The notes under the pieces are model-generated. The model saw only the letters and a list, made by a program, of their open reading frames with translations. It searched no databases and was not told where the DNA came from. DNA of 64,000 nt from Buchnera aphidicola (Schlechtendalia peitan) (GTDB lineage: Bacteria; Pseudomonadota; Gammaproteobacteria; Enterobacterales; Enterobacteriaceae), in assembly GCA_039830055.1 (NCBI GenBank), contig CP140043.1, positions 561,016 through 625,015 of the forward strand, given 5' to 3'. Shown here in pieces: positions 49,136 to 59,444 of the stretch. Numbering within the stretch: the stretch's first letter is position 1; each line of letters opens with the position of its first letter. The position numbers and the translations under genes were made by a program.

Positions 49136-50395
49136 TTAAGAGCGTTTCATCATGTTAAAAAATTCATTATTAGTTTTAGTCATAGCTAACTTATTTATTA
49201 AAAATTCCATAGCATCAATTTCGCTCATAGGATGAATTATTTTTCGAAGAATCCACATTTTTTGCAATTCGTCAGGCTGAGTTAACAACTCTTCTTTTCT
49301 AGTACCTGATCTATTATAATCAATAGCTGGAAAAACACGTTTTTCTGCTATTTTCCGTGATAAAGGTAACTCCATATTTCCTGTACCCTTAAATTCTTCA
49401 TATATTACTTCATCCATTTTTGAACCTGTATCAATTAACGCTGTTGCTATAATAGTTAAACTCCCTCCTTCTTCTACATTACGTGCAGCACCAAAAAATC
49501 TTTTAGGTCTATGTAAAGCATTAGCATCTACACCACCTGTTAATACTTTTCCCGAAGCTGGTACTACTGTATTATAAGCTCGCGCTAACCGCGTAATAGA
49601 ATCTAATAATATAATTACATCTTTTTTGTGTTCTACTAATCGTTTTGCTTTTTCAATTACCATTTCTGCAACTTGAACATGTCTAGAAGCTGGTTCATCA
49701 AATGTCGATGCCACTACTTCTCCTTTAACTAATCTATACATTTCAGTTACTTCTTCTGGTCTTTCATCTATTAGTAGAACCATCAGTACACAATCAGGGT
49801 GATTGTAAGCAATGCTTTGAGCTATATTCTGTAAAAGCATAGTTTTTCCAGCTTTAGGGGGTGCAACAATTAATCCTCTTTGTCCTCTCCCAATAGGAGA
49901 TGCTAAATCCAATACACGTGCTGTTAAATCTTCAGTAGAACCATTACCTCTTTCCATTCTTAAACGAGAATTAGCATGTAAGGGGGTTAAATTTTCAAAT
50001 AAAATTTTACTTCTAGCATTTTCAGGTTTGTCATAATTTACTTCGTTAACTTTTAATAATGCAAAATATCTTTCACCTTCTTTTGGAGGACGAATTTTGC
50101 CAGAAATAGTATCACCAGTTCGTAAATTAAATCTTCGAATTTGACTAGGAGAAACATAAATGTCATCAGGGCCAGCTAAATACGAACTATCAGAAGAACG
50201 CAAAAAGCCAAATCCGTCCTGTAAAATTTCTAATACACCATCTCCAAATATGTCTTCTCCGCTTTTTGCGTGTTGTTTTAATATGGAAAAAATAATATCT
50301 TGCTTTCTCATACGTGCTAAATTTTCCAGTCCTGCAGTATCACCAAGAATAATTAATTCAGAAACTGGTATATTTTTTAATGCAGTAAGATTCAT
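49136..50395 (-). CDS. rho: Transcription termination factor Rho
   Basis: The 419-aa protein has the exact E. coli length and is among the best conserved in the window. It has the RNA-binding OB-fold (ILQDGFGFLRSSDSSYLAGPDD in parts), Walker A APPKAGKT near 178-185, Walker B VIILLDSITRLARAYN, and the Q-loop TGGVDANALHRPKRFFG. It is an RNA-dependent hexameric ATPase. It lies downstream of trxA; rhoL is not recognisable. Confidence 0.98.
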   Translation of the reverse strand: MNLTALKNIPVSELIILGDTAGLENLARMRKQDIIFSILKQHAKSGEDIFGDGVLEILQDGFGFLRSSDSSYLAGPDDIYVSPSQIRRFNLRTGDTISGKIRPPKEGERYFALLKVNEVNYDKPENARSKILFENLTPLHANSRLRMERGNGSTEDLTARVLDLASPIGRGQRGLIVAPPKAGKTMLLQNIAQSIAYNHPDCVLMVLLIDERPEEVTEMYRLVKGEVVASTFDEPASRHVQVAEMVIEKAKRLVEHKKDVIILLDSITRLARAYNTVVPASGKVLTGGVDANALHRPKRFFGAARNVEEGGSLTIIATALIDTGSKMDEVIYEEFKGTGNMELPLSRKIAEKRVFPAIDYNRSGTRKEELLTQPDELQKMWILRKIIHPMSEIDAMEFLINKLAMTKTNNEFFNMMKRS

Positions 50396-50549
50396 AATGA
50401 TAGGTTCTTAGTAAAATCAGAGTCATGCTCGAGATGATATTTGGCGAATAAAATAATGTAATATAAATAATCCACACAAGCTTAATCAATTTTTATGATA
50501 ATTTTTATTTTTTTTAAAAAAAGAAATATTTTTAAAAAATTAAGAAACA

Positions 50550-50578
50550 TTTAATACTACCACATTGGTAGTATTAAA
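50550..50578 (-). terminator. Terminator-like hairpin after trxA
   Basis: A perfect 12-bp inverted repeat TTTAATACTACC / GGTAGTATTAAA (50550-50561 and 50567-50578) with a 5-nt loop lies about 50 nt after the trxA stop and before rho. It can isolate trxA from rho. Confidence 0.7.
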
Positions 50579-50628
50579 TCTATAAATTTTAAAAAATAAT
50601 ACTCATATTAAAAATATATTTTTTACAT

Positions 50629-50958
50629 TTATTTTAAATTAGTATTTAAAAAATCTTTTAACTGAACTTTAGATAAAGAACCAATTTTTGTTGCAACTAA
50701 TTCACCTTTTTTAAACAATAATAATGCAGGAATGCCTCTAATAGAATACTTTGGCGCAGTATCAGGATTAGAATCAATGTTTATTTTTGCAACAGTTAGA
50801 ATACCATTATATTCTACAGAAATTTCTTCTAAAATAGGTGCTAATACCTTACATGGATTACACCAATCAGCCCAAAAATCAACTAATATTGTGTTATTTG
50901 ACTCTAAAACACATTTGTTAAAATTATTATCAGTCAAATTTATTATATTTCCTTTCAT
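50629..50958 (-). CDS. trxA: Thioredoxin 1
   Basis: The 109-aa protein has the thioredoxin fold: ILVDFWADWCNPCK, then RGIPALLLFKKGE with the cis-Pro loop. The active site is CNPC rather than the standard CGPC; the DNA reads TGT-AAT-CCA-TGT on the coding strand. The change would tune redox potential without removing either cysteine, and I recall other Buchnera TrxA with the same motif. It lies between rep and rho as in E. coli. Confidence 0.97.
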   Translation of the reverse strand: MKGNIINLTDNNFNKCVLESNNTILVDFWADWCNPCKVLAPILEEISVEYNGILTVAKINIDSNPDTAPKYSIRGIPALLLFKKGELVATKIGSLSKVQLKDFLNTNLK

Positions 50959-51044
50959 ATTTTATTTATCCTTAATAAAAAAAAAATTAAAAAATATATA
51001 AGAATACAACGTATTATACATTTTTGTATTTATTCCAAATATCT

Positions 51045-53009
51045 TTACCTATTTTTTACATACAAACTATTTTTTAATTTAAAAATGTTATTTTTTTTTA
51101 TATCTACTCTATTCCAAAATACATCATTACTTGGCAATTCTAATAAAAATCGACTAGGAGTAGTTGAAATGATAGTTCCATACTGAAACCGTGTTTTAGA
51201 ATAACTAAAAAACAATTCTTTTTTCGCTCGCGTAATTCCAACATAAGTTAATCGTCGTTCTTCATCTATATTATTAATAGAATTATAATGAGGTAAAATA
51301 CCTTCTTCCATACCTATCATAAATACATAAGAAAATTCTAATCCTTTAGAAGCATGCAATGTCATTAATTGTACTCCATCAACATGTTTTTTTTGATCTT
51401 CAAGTTCATTTTTTAAAATAAATTGATAAATAATATCTGATAAAATATTAGAATTTTCTTTATTAGAATTTATTAATTCCACTATCCAATTTAATAACAT
51501 ATGTATATTTTTAACACTCATTGTATACACTTGCAAATTATCAATAGTGTTTAGTAACCATTTTTTATATCCTATACTAGAAATTAAATTACATAATGTT
51601 TTCATAGGTTGTACATACATATCTTTTTTTAAGCTTTGTATTAATATAAAAAATTTTCTTAATGCATCAAAACTACGAGAAGTCAAAAAAAACTTTAAAC
51701 CAATGTCATCAGTAGACTTAAACAGACTAGTATTCCTTCTCTTACTCCATTCTTTTAACTTATTTAAAGTTATCTTTCCTATTCCTCGTGGAGGTTTATT
51801 TATTATCTTTAAAAAAGCTATATCATCATTTGAATTGAATATTAATTTTAAATACGCTAATACATCTTTAATTTCAGGCCGAGAAAAAAAAGAAGAACGA
51901 GCTATAATTTGATATGGAATATCAAAATTCATGAATATTTTTTCAAATACTTTTGCTTGATAATTACTCCGATATAATATAGAATAATCTTTATATTGAG
52001 TTACATACGTAGATTTATGTTTTAATATTGTTTGAGATATCAAAATAGCTTCATCTTCTTCGTTTTTAGCAGACATAATATTTGCAATAGGTCCATATGC
52101 TAAATTAGAAAACAATTTTTTATCTAAAAAATGAGGGTTATTTTGTATTAAAAAGTTAGCAATTTTTAAAATCCTACCAGAAGAGCGATAATTATGTTCT
52201 AATTTTATTATATTTAATTTAGGATAATCTGATTTTAACAGTGAAAAAATATTAGACTTTACTCCTCTCCAAGAATAAATAGATTGATCATCGTCTCCTA
52301 CTAAAGTAAAATTTGGATTATACTCATTTAATAATTTTATTAACTCATATTGTACTGAATTAGTATCTTGATATTCATCCACTAATAAATATTTAATTTT
52401 ATTTCCCCATTTTTTTCTCAAAATTTTATTCTTTTTTAATAATAAAGTAGGTAAAAAAATTAAATCATCGAAATCTAATGTATTACAAGATTTAAGATAA
52501 GATTCATATAACTGATAATAATAACAATATTTCTGTTCTAAAATAGAATTAGATTTTATTCTTACATCATAAGAATCCAATAATTTATTTTTCCAACTTG
52601 AAATCATTATACGAACTTTCTTTAAAAATATTTTATCATTTTTTTTTGTAATATTTTTAAGCACAGCCATTTGATCTTGTTCATCAAAAATTGAAAAATT
52701 AGATTTAATATTTAATGAATTTATTTCAGATTTTATGATTTCTAATCCCAATGAATGAAAAGTAGAAATAGTAACTTTGTGTAAAACATCACAAGATAGC
52801 TGATTAGAAACTCTATTTTTCATTTCTTTGGCAGCTTTATTGGTAAAAGTAATAGCAAAAATATCACTAGGATGAAATTTACATTCATTTATCAAATAAA
52901 TAATTTTTTTCACAATAACTTGCGTTTTTCCTGATCCCGCTCCAGCTAAAACCAAACATGGACCAGAAATACAATAAATTGCTTGTTTTTGATTTATATT
53001 TAAATGCAT
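51045..53009 (-). CDS. rep: ATP-dependent DNA helicase Rep
   Basis: Starting at ATG 53009 (MHLNINQKQAI), matching E. coli MRLNPGQQQAV; a TTG two codons upstream is less likely. The 654-aa UvrD-family 3'-5' helicase (E. coli 673) clears protein roadblocks ahead of forks. Walker A LAGAGSGKT is at about residues 21-29, DEYQDTN and GDDDQSIYSWRG (motifs II and III) are in the middle, and QLMTLHASKGLEF and EERRLTYVGITRAKK (V and VI) near the end. The C-terminal tail is shortened. Confidence 0.97.
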   Translation of the reverse strand: MHLNINQKQAIYCISGPCLVLAGAGSGKTQVIVKKIIYLINECKFHPSDIFAITFTNKAAKEMKNRVSNQLSCDVLHKVTISTFHSLGLEIIKSEINSLNIKSNFSIFDEQDQMAVLKNITKKNDKIFLKKVRIMISSWKNKLLDSYDVRIKSNSILEQKYCYYYQLYESYLKSCNTLDFDDLIFLPTLLLKKNKILRKKWGNKIKYLLVDEYQDTNSVQYELIKLLNEYNPNFTLVGDDDQSIYSWRGVKSNIFSLLKSDYPKLNIIKLEHNYRSSGRILKIANFLIQNNPHFLDKKLFSNLAYGPIANIMSAKNEEDEAILISQTILKHKSTYVTQYKDYSILYRSNYQAKVFEKIFMNFDIPYQIIARSSFFSRPEIKDVLAYLKLIFNSNDDIAFLKIINKPPRGIGKITLNKLKEWSKRRNTSLFKSTDDIGLKFFLTSRSFDALRKFFILIQSLKKDMYVQPMKTLCNLISSIGYKKWLLNTIDNLQVYTMSVKNIHMLLNWIVELINSNKENSNILSDIIYQFILKNELEDQKKHVDGVQLMTLHASKGLEFSYVFMIGMEEGILPHYNSINNIDEERRLTYVGITRAKKELFFSYSKTRFQYGTIISTTPSRFLLELPSNDVFWNRVDIKKNNIFKLKNSLYVKNR

Positions 53010-53115
53010 ATACAACGACTATATTAAAATTTTATATAATAATAAATATATGAAAATATTACTTTATACACAAATTTTTTAATAATTGTTTGTTGAATTG
53101 AAAGTACTACTATCA

Positions 53116-54588
53116 TTATATTACTTTTACTGGTTTCATATTAGTCATATAACTTCTTAAACGTTTTCCAACAATTTCTACAGGGTGATTTTCAATACTA
53201 TTATTACACTTACTTAAAGTTACATTATCTAATTTTGATTCTGATATTTTACTACCAAGATCACCAGGACATAATTCACGCATAAATTTTTTTAATATAG
53301 GTATTGCAGCTTGTGAAAAAAGATGACTTCCATACTCAGCAGTATCAGATATCACTAAATTCATTTCATGCAGACGTTTTCTAGAAATAGTATTAGCTAT
53401 TAAAGGTAATTCATGTAAAGACTCATAATATGCAGATTCTTCTTTTATTCCTGTTTCTAGCATAATTTCAAAAGATAATTCAATACCTGATTTTAATATT
53501 GCGACCATTAATAATCCCTGATCAAAATATTCTTGTTCTAAAATTACCTTGTTATACGTATTACATTTTTCAAAATTAGTATTTTTTATTTTTTCTCTCC
53601 ATTCTTTTAACTGCTGATCATTATTTTTCCAATCATACATCATGTTTTTAGAAAATTCGCCTGAAATAATATCATCCATATGCTTTCTAAATAATGATGA
53701 AAATAACTTTTTTAATCTTTGAGCAAGAACACATGCTCTAATTTTTGCAGTATTAGATAATCTATCTAACATCAATGTGATTCCACCATGCTTAACTGAT
53801 TCAGTAATTACTTCCCATCCCGATTGAATTAATTGACCTGCATAACTTGGATCTGTCTTCTGTAAAACAAGTTGTTCATAACATACTAAAGAACTAGCTT
53901 GTAACATTCCGCATAAAATCGTTTGTTCGCCCATTAAATCTGATTTAACTTCTGCTATAAAAGAAGATTGTAAAACACCTGCACGATGACTACCAATAGA
54001 AACTGCCCAAGCTTTTGCAATTTCAATACCAATATTATGTGGATCATTTTCAGTATGAACACAAATTAAAGCAGGTACACCAAAACCTCGCTTATATTCT
54101 TCTCTTACTTCTGTTCCTGGACATTTTGGAGCAACCATAATGACTGTTATATCATTTCGTATCACCTGTCCCATTTCAACAATATTAAATCCATGTGAAA
54201 AACCAAGAACTGAATTTTTTTTCATAAATTTTTGTAATAATTCTACAACTTTTTTATGCTGTTTATCAGGAGTTAAATTTATAACTAAATCTGCTGTAGG
54301 AATAGTATTTTCATATGTATCTACAAAAAATCCATGTTTAGTAGCATTAATCCATGATTGATTCTTCTTAAATATAGAACTAGCACGTAGTGCATAAGAT
54401 ACATGTAAACCTGTATCACGCATATTTAATCCCTGATTTAAACCCTGCGATCCACATCCTACAATAACGATATTTTTTCTTTTTAAAATATCACATTGTT
54501 CATCAAAAGAATTTTTGTGCATCAGCTTACATTGTTGTAAATTGATCAATTTTTGACGAAAATTAAGTGAATTAAAATAATTATTCAT
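53116..54588 (-). CDS. ilvC: Ketol-acid reductoisomerase (class II)
   Basis: The 490-aa enzyme (E. coli 491) makes dihydroxy acids in valine and isoleucine synthesis using NADPH. It has GCGSQGLNQGLNMRDTG at the N-terminal Rossmann fold, APKCPGTEVREEYKRGFGVP, EVKSDLMGEQTILCGML, and the duplicated C-terminal domain typical of the enterobacterial long form, with EESAYYESLHELPLIANT. It is next to ilvD in the same direction. ilvY, which activates ilvC in E. coli, is absent. Confidence 0.98.
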   Translation of the reverse strand: MNNYFNSLNFRQKLINLQQCKLMHKNSFDEQCDILKRKNIVIVGCGSQGLNQGLNMRDTGLHVSYALRASSIFKKNQSWINATKHGFFVDTYENTIPTADLVINLTPDKQHKKVVELLQKFMKKNSVLGFSHGFNIVEMGQVIRNDITVIMVAPKCPGTEVREEYKRGFGVPALICVHTENDPHNIGIEIAKAWAVSIGSHRAGVLQSSFIAEVKSDLMGEQTILCGMLQASSLVCYEQLVLQKTDPSYAGQLIQSGWEVITESVKHGGITLMLDRLSNTAKIRACVLAQRLKKLFSSLFRKHMDDIISGEFSKNMMYDWKNNDQQLKEWREKIKNTNFEKCNTYNKVILEQEYFDQGLLMVAILKSGIELSFEIMLETGIKEESAYYESLHELPLIANTISRKRLHEMNLVISDTAEYGSHLFSQAAIPILKKFMRELCPGDLGSKISESKLDNVTLSKCNNSIENHPVEIVGKRLRSYMTNMKPVKVI

Positions 54589-54691
54589 ATATGTCCTATA
54601 ATGTAATTACACCAAATAACATTTGCATATTAAGTATATAATAATTTTACTATTTTTCATAAAATAAAATTTAGAAATGCAATTTCTAAAG

Positions 54692-56527
54692 TTATATTTT
54701 TCTAACTGCACCTTTATCCGCACTTGTTGCAAATAACGAGTATATTTTTAAAGAACTAGAAATACAACGTTTTCGATCTTGAGGAGTATACGATAGTTTT
54801 CCACGTTTAATTTCATTCTGAGTTCTTATTAATAATTCATCATCTGTAACATTTAAATGTACAACTCGATTAGGAATATTAATGTCAATTAAATCATTGT
54901 TTTTAACTAATGCAATGTTGCCTTTACTTGCTGCTTCAGGAGAAACATGACCTATAGATAATCCTGAAGTTCCCCCAGAAAATCGACCATCTGTTATTAA
55001 AGCACAGTGTTCATCTAACCCCATTGATTTCAAATAAGTAGTCGGATACAACATTTCTTGCATACCAGGGCCCCCTTTTGGTCCTTCATAACGTATTATA
55101 ACTATATGACCTTTCTTAACTATTCCTGCTAAAATTGCTTTTACCGCCTCTTCTTGACTTTCAAATACTATTGCATGTCCTTTAAAGACTAAATTATCTT
55201 TTTTAACACCAGATGTTTTAACAACACAACCATTTTTTGCAATATTACCGTATAATATAGCTAATCCTCCATCATAACTAAAAGCAAATTTATGAGATCG
55301 TATGCATCCTGTTTCACGATCTTTGTCTAATGAATGCCATTTATAAGATTGTGAAAATGGAATGATTGTTTTATGTCCAAGAGGACCAGCACGAAACATA
55401 TTAATTACATTTGTATCATTTGTTTTTAAAATATCATATTTGTCTAACGTTTTTGACAAATCTAATCCAAGTATATTTTGTGTGTTTTTATTTAGTAAAT
55501 TAATACGATTTAGTTCTGCAAGTAAACCCATTACTCCACCAGCTCGATGAAAATCTTCTATATGATAAACATCACTACTCGGGGCAAGTTTACACAAATG
55601 GGGTGTTTTTCTAGATAATAAATCAATATCCAACATAGTAAAATCAATATTACCTTCCTGTGCAGAAGCTAATAAATGTAATATAGTATTAGTCGATCCA
55701 CCCATAGAAATATCTAACGACATTGCATTTAAAAAAGATTCTCTTGAGGCTATACTACGAGGCAAATAATTTTTATTATTATTTTCATAATACTCTTTAG
55801 TAATTTTAACTATTAATTTTGCTGAATCAATAAATAATTTTTTTCTATCTACATGAGTAGCTAATAACGTACCATTTCCTGGCAATGATAATCCTAATGC
55901 TTCAGTAAGACAATTCATAGAATTTGCAGTAAATAAACCAGAGCACGATCCACACGTAGGACATGCTGAATTTTCAATTTGTTTTACCAAACGATCAGAA
56001 AAATTTGGATTAGCACTATACGTAATTGCATCTACTAAATCGATTTTGATTTCTTTTCCATTTATAATAGTTTTTCCTGACTCCATTGGTCCACCAGAAA
56101 CAAATACACATGGAATATTTAAACGCAAAGCTGCCATTAACATTCCCGGTGTTATTTTATCACAATTAGAAATACAAATCATAGCATCAGCACAATGCGC
56201 ATTAATCATATATTCTACAGAATCTGCTATCAATTCACGTGAAGGGAGAGAATACAACATTCCAGAATGACCCATAGCAATTCCATCATCTATTGCAATA
56301 GTATTAAATTCTTTAGCTACTCCATTTTCTAATTTAATCGTATGAGAAATAAGTTGTCCTAACTTTCTCAAATGAATATGACCAGGAACAAATTCAGTAA
56401 AAGAATTAACTACTGCAATGATTGGTTTATTAAAATCCGAATCTGTCATTCCAGTAGCTTTCCACAACGATCTTGCTCCTGCCATATTACGCCCTTGAGT
56501 AGTTGTTGAAGAACGATATTTTGGCAT
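54692..56527 (-). CDS. ilvD: Dihydroxy-acid dehydratase
   Basis: I start it at 56527 (MPKYRSSTTTQGRNMAG), identical in form to E. coli and preceded by AAGGGA; an upstream Met would add twelve unmatched residues. The 611-aa Fe-S enzyme dehydrates dihydroxy acids to 2-ketoisovalerate and 2-keto-3-methylvalerate. Cluster ligands lie in ISNCDKITPGML and CPTCGSCSGLFTANSMN, and GRFSGGTSGLSIGHVSPEA is near the end. Its product feeds leuA in the same window. Confidence 0.98.
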   Translation of the reverse strand: MPKYRSSTTTQGRNMAGARSLWKATGMTDSDFNKPIIAVVNSFTEFVPGHIHLRKLGQLISHTIKLENGVAKEFNTIAIDDGIAMGHSGMLYSLPSRELIADSVEYMINAHCADAMICISNCDKITPGMLMAALRLNIPCVFVSGGPMESGKTIINGKEIKIDLVDAITYSANPNFSDRLVKQIENSACPTCGSCSGLFTANSMNCLTEALGLSLPGNGTLLATHVDRKKLFIDSAKLIVKITKEYYENNNKNYLPRSIASRESFLNAMSLDISMGGSTNTILHLLASAQEGNIDFTMLDIDLLSRKTPHLCKLAPSSDVYHIEDFHRAGGVMGLLAELNRINLLNKNTQNILGLDLSKTLDKYDILKTNDTNVINMFRAGPLGHKTIIPFSQSYKWHSLDKDRETGCIRSHKFAFSYDGGLAILYGNIAKNGCVVKTSGVKKDNLVFKGHAIVFESQEEAVKAILAGIVKKGHIVIIRYEGPKGGPGMQEMLYPTTYLKSMGLDEHCALITDGRFSGGTSGLSIGHVSPEAASKGNIALVKNNDLIDINIPNRVVHLNVTDDELLIRTQNEIKRGKLSYTPQDRKRCISSSLKIYSLFATSADKGAVRKI

Positions 56528-56835
56528 ATTTTCCCTTAAAAATGATTTATTAAAAAGTTTCAAATAAAATATTATATTAATTTTTTTAATGAATTGTATA
56601 GAAGAATGTATCTATTAAAAAGAAAGGATATGTATAATTATTAATATAAACACTTATCTTGAAATAATTACTATAATCAAAATATATTTAAAATTATAAT
56701 CATAATTATCATAAATATTGTAAATATAAACAATAATTCTAATATTTTAATATATTTAAATTTATGATATTAAATACTACTGATTTGAAATAGCTTGTAA
56801 TTAATTTTAAAAATTTTTGAATTACTTACATTTAA
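56528..56835. other. Intergenic region ilvD to tRNA-Trp
   Basis: This spacer of about 300 nt shows no gene. ilvD transcription must begin here or at the tRNA; no convincing promoter stands out. Confidence 0.45.
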
Positions 56836-56908
56836 CAGGGGTGAAGGGAATCGAACCCCTAACATTCGGTTTTGGAGACCGACGCTCTACCAATTGAACT
56901 ACACCCCT
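56836..56908 (-). tRNA. tRNA-Trp (CCA)
   Basis: Minus-strand cloverleaf with acceptor AGGGGTG/CACCCCT, discriminator G, and anticodon CCA in GGTCTCCAAAACC. It matches enteric trpT. It is 73 nt long, CCA end not encoded. It is upstream of ilvD in the same direction. Confidence 0.97.
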
Positions 56909-57168
56909 TAATTTTTTTATTTTAAATGATTAATATTAAAGAATAATTCATTTTTTAGAATACTATTAAATATAATTTAAGTCTAGTATTAACTTAAATG
57001 TATATTAATATTTAACATTATTAACTTAACGTATTAATTACATAATTTTCTTATTTTTTATAACAAATAATTTTTAAAGACATTTAAAAATAAAAAAATT
57101 AGTTATAATAACAAATAATATCAAGTAATAAATATAATTTAATATTTATAATAAATAGGTAATATGTA

Positions 57169-58383
57169 ATGAAATTTCCAATTTATCTAGACTACGCAGC
57201 AACTACACCTATGGAATCAAAAGTAATGGAGAAAATGATAACGTTTTTAACATTAGAAGGTACATTTGGAAATCCAGCGTCTCGTTCACATCAATTTGGA
57301 TGGAAAGCAGAAGAAGCAGTTGATGTAGCAAGAAATCAAATAGCTGAATTAATAAATGCAGATTCTCGAGAAATAGTCTTTACTTCAGGTGCTACTGAGT
57401 CTAATAATTTAGCAATTAAAGGTATTTCTGAATTTTATAAAAAGAAAGGAAATCATATTATTACTAGCAAAACTGAACACAAAGCAGTATTAGATACTTG
57501 TAGACATTTAGAAAATCAAGGAATTCGTGTAACATATTTAAATCCATTAAAAAATGGAATTATTGATTTGAAACAATTAGAAACACACATTTGTGAAAAA
57601 ACTATATTAATTTCTATTATGCATGTAAATAATGAAACTGGAGTAATACAAGACATTAAAAATATATCTAATATTTGTAAAAACTATGGAATTTTTTTTC
57701 ACGTTGATGCTACTCAAAGTATAGGAAAATTACATATTGATCTCAAAAAATTAAAAATAGATTTAATGTCTTTCTCTGCACATAAAATATATGGTCCTAA
57801 AGGTATTGGAGGGTTATATGTTCGACGTAAACCTCGTGTGCGATTAACTGCACAAATTCATGGAGGAGGACATGAAAGAGGAATGAGATCAGGTACTTTA
57901 CCTGTACATCAAATTGTAGGTATGGGAATAGCATTTCATCTTGCAAAAAAAAATATTGATCATGATTACAGACATTTAATTAATCTTCGAAATCATTTAT
58001 GGAAAGGTTTAAAAAGCATTGAAGAAGTATATTTAAACAGTAATCTTAATCATGGTGCACCACATATATTAAATGTAAGTTTTAATTATGTAGAAGGTGA
58101 ATCGTTAATTATGGCATTAAAAGATATCGCAATATCATCAGGATCAGCTTGTACATCCGCAAGTTTAGAGCCTTCTTATGTATTACGAGCATTAGGATTA
58201 AAAGATGAATTAGCACATAGTTCTATTCGATTTTCAATTGGACGTTATACTACTAAATTAGAAATAGACTATACTATTAAAATAGTGCATAAAGCTGTTG
58301 ATCGTTTAAGAAACTTATCACCACTATGGGAAATGTTTAAATCTGGAATTGATTTAGATAATGTAAATTGGACAAATGACTAA
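57169..58383 (+). CDS. iscS: Cysteine desulfurase IscS
   Basis: The 404-aa PLP enzyme (same length as E. coli) takes sulfur from cysteine for Fe-S clusters and tRNA thiolation. It has YLDYAATTPM at the N-terminus, TSGATESNNLAIKG, the PLP lysine in SFSAHKIYGPKG, and the active-site cysteine loop SSGSACTSASLEPSYVL. It heads the isc cluster; the repressor iscR that precedes it in E. coli is missing. Confidence 0.98.
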   Translation: MKFPIYLDYAATTPMESKVMEKMITFLTLEGTFGNPASRSHQFGWKAEEAVDVARNQIAELINADSREIVFTSGATESNNLAIKGISEFYKKKGNHIITSKTEHKAVLDTCRHLENQGIRVTYLNPLKNGIIDLKQLETHICEKTILISIMHVNNETGVIQDIKNISNICKNYGIFFHVDATQSIGKLHIDLKKLKIDLMSFSAHKIYGPKGIGGLYVRRKPRVRLTAQIHGGGHERGMRSGTLPVHQIVGMGIAFHLAKKNIDHDYRHLINLRNHLWKGLKSIEEVYLNSNLNHGAPHILNVSFNYVEGESLIMALKDIAISSGSACTSASLEPSYVLRALGLKDELAHSSIRFSIGRYTTKLEIDYTIKIVHKAVDRLRNLSPLWEMFKSGIDLDNVNWTND

Positions 58384-58410
58384 TTTTAAATACCTTACAA
58401 GAGAAAAAAA

Positions 58411-58800
58411 ATGACATATAGTAAAAAAGTATTGGATCACTATGAAAATCCTAGAAATGTAGGCTCATTTTCAAATTCTGATGCTAATATTGGAAGTGGT
58501 TTAGTAGGAGCTCCAGCGTGTGGAGATGTAATGAAATTACAAATAAAAGTTGACGAAAATGAAATTATTAAAGATGCTTGTTTTAAAACATATGGATGCG
58601 GATCAGCAATAGCTTCTAGCTCTTTAATTACAGAATGGATTATAGGAAAATCATTGTCAGAAGCTGAAAATATCAAGAACACTAATATAGCAAAAGAACT
58701 TGATTTACCTCCAGTAAAAATACATTGTTCTATTTTAGCAGAAGATGCTATTAAAGCAGCAATTTCTAATTATAGAGAAAAAAATAAAAAAAATAAATGA
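58411..58800 (+). CDS. iscU: Fe-S cluster scaffold IscU
   Basis: The 129-aa protein (E. coli 128) assembles clusters. The three ligand cysteines are in GAPACGDVM, TYGCGSAIASSS and KIHCSILAEDA. The HscA recognition motif LPPVK is intact (DLPPVKIHC), which matters because HscA itself is shortened. It starts 27 nt after iscS. iscA, next in E. coli, is absent. Confidence 0.98.
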   Translation: MTYSKKVLDHYENPRNVGSFSNSDANIGSGLVGAPACGDVMKLQIKVDENEIIKDACFKTYGCGSAIASSSLITEWIIGKSLSEAENIKNTNIAKELDLPPVKIHCSILAEDAIKAAISNYREKNKKNK

Positions 58801-58837
58801 TTTAAAAATTTGTAGAATAAATTTCAATATTGATAAT

Positions 58838-58874
58838 AAACGTGTTGAAAATTTAAATATATTTCGACACGTTT
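58838..58874 (+). terminator. Hairpin after iscU
   Basis: AAACGTGTTGAAA (58838-58850) pairs with TTTCGACACGTTT (58862-58874) with a single G-U pair; the loop is AT-rich. It begins 37 nt after the iscU stop and may terminate or protect the iscSU transcript ahead of hscB. Confidence 0.55.
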
Positions 58875-58922
58875 AAATAATCACATTAATTGTTATTAAA
58901 TTATATCTATCTGGGATAAATT

Positions 58923-59402
58923 ATGAATTATTTTAAATTGTTCAACTTTCCACAAAAATTTAAAATTGATATAAAACAATTATCATTACAATTTTATAAA
59001 TTGCAAAAAATATATCATCCTGATGTTCATGAAAATTGTCTAGAATCTAAAAATAAAGATTATTATAAACACTCAATAAATATAAATAAAGGTTACCATA
59101 TACTTAAGGATCCATTAAAACGTGCTAAACACTTATTATTACTAAATTCATTTAATTTTAATAATGAACAAAAAAATTTATCAAACGAAAAATTTATTTA
59201 CGAACAATTAAAATTATTTGAAACACTAGAAATGTTAAAAAATAATATTCAAAAAAAAAAAGAACTGAAGCTTTTTTTACATAAAATTGAACAAAAAAAG
59301 AAATCTTGTTTTATAGAACTAGAATTTATGTTTGATAAAGAAGAATGGCAATTAGCAGCAATGATATTATACAAATTGCTATTTTATGAAAAACTTACAT
59401 AA
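58923..59402 (+). CDS. hscB: Co-chaperone HscB
   Basis: The 159-aa J-type protein (E. coli 171) delivers IscU to HscA. MNYFKLFNFPQKFKID starts the J domain, with the essential HPD in KIYHPDVHEN, and the C-terminal three-helix domain follows. The gene contains an in-frame run of eleven A (59251-59261) coding lysines. It is 42 nt upstream of hscA. Confidence 0.95.
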   Translation: MNYFKLFNFPQKFKIDIKQLSLQFYKLQKIYHPDVHENCLESKNKDYYKHSININKGYHILKDPLKRAKHLLLLNSFNFNNEQKNLSNEKFIYEQLKLFETLEMLKNNIQKKKELKLFLHKIEQKKKSCFIELEFMFDKEEWQLAAMILYKLLFYEKLT

Positions 59403-59444
59403 AAAATAAAAATGTATAAAAATCAAAAATTGAGATAAAAGTTT

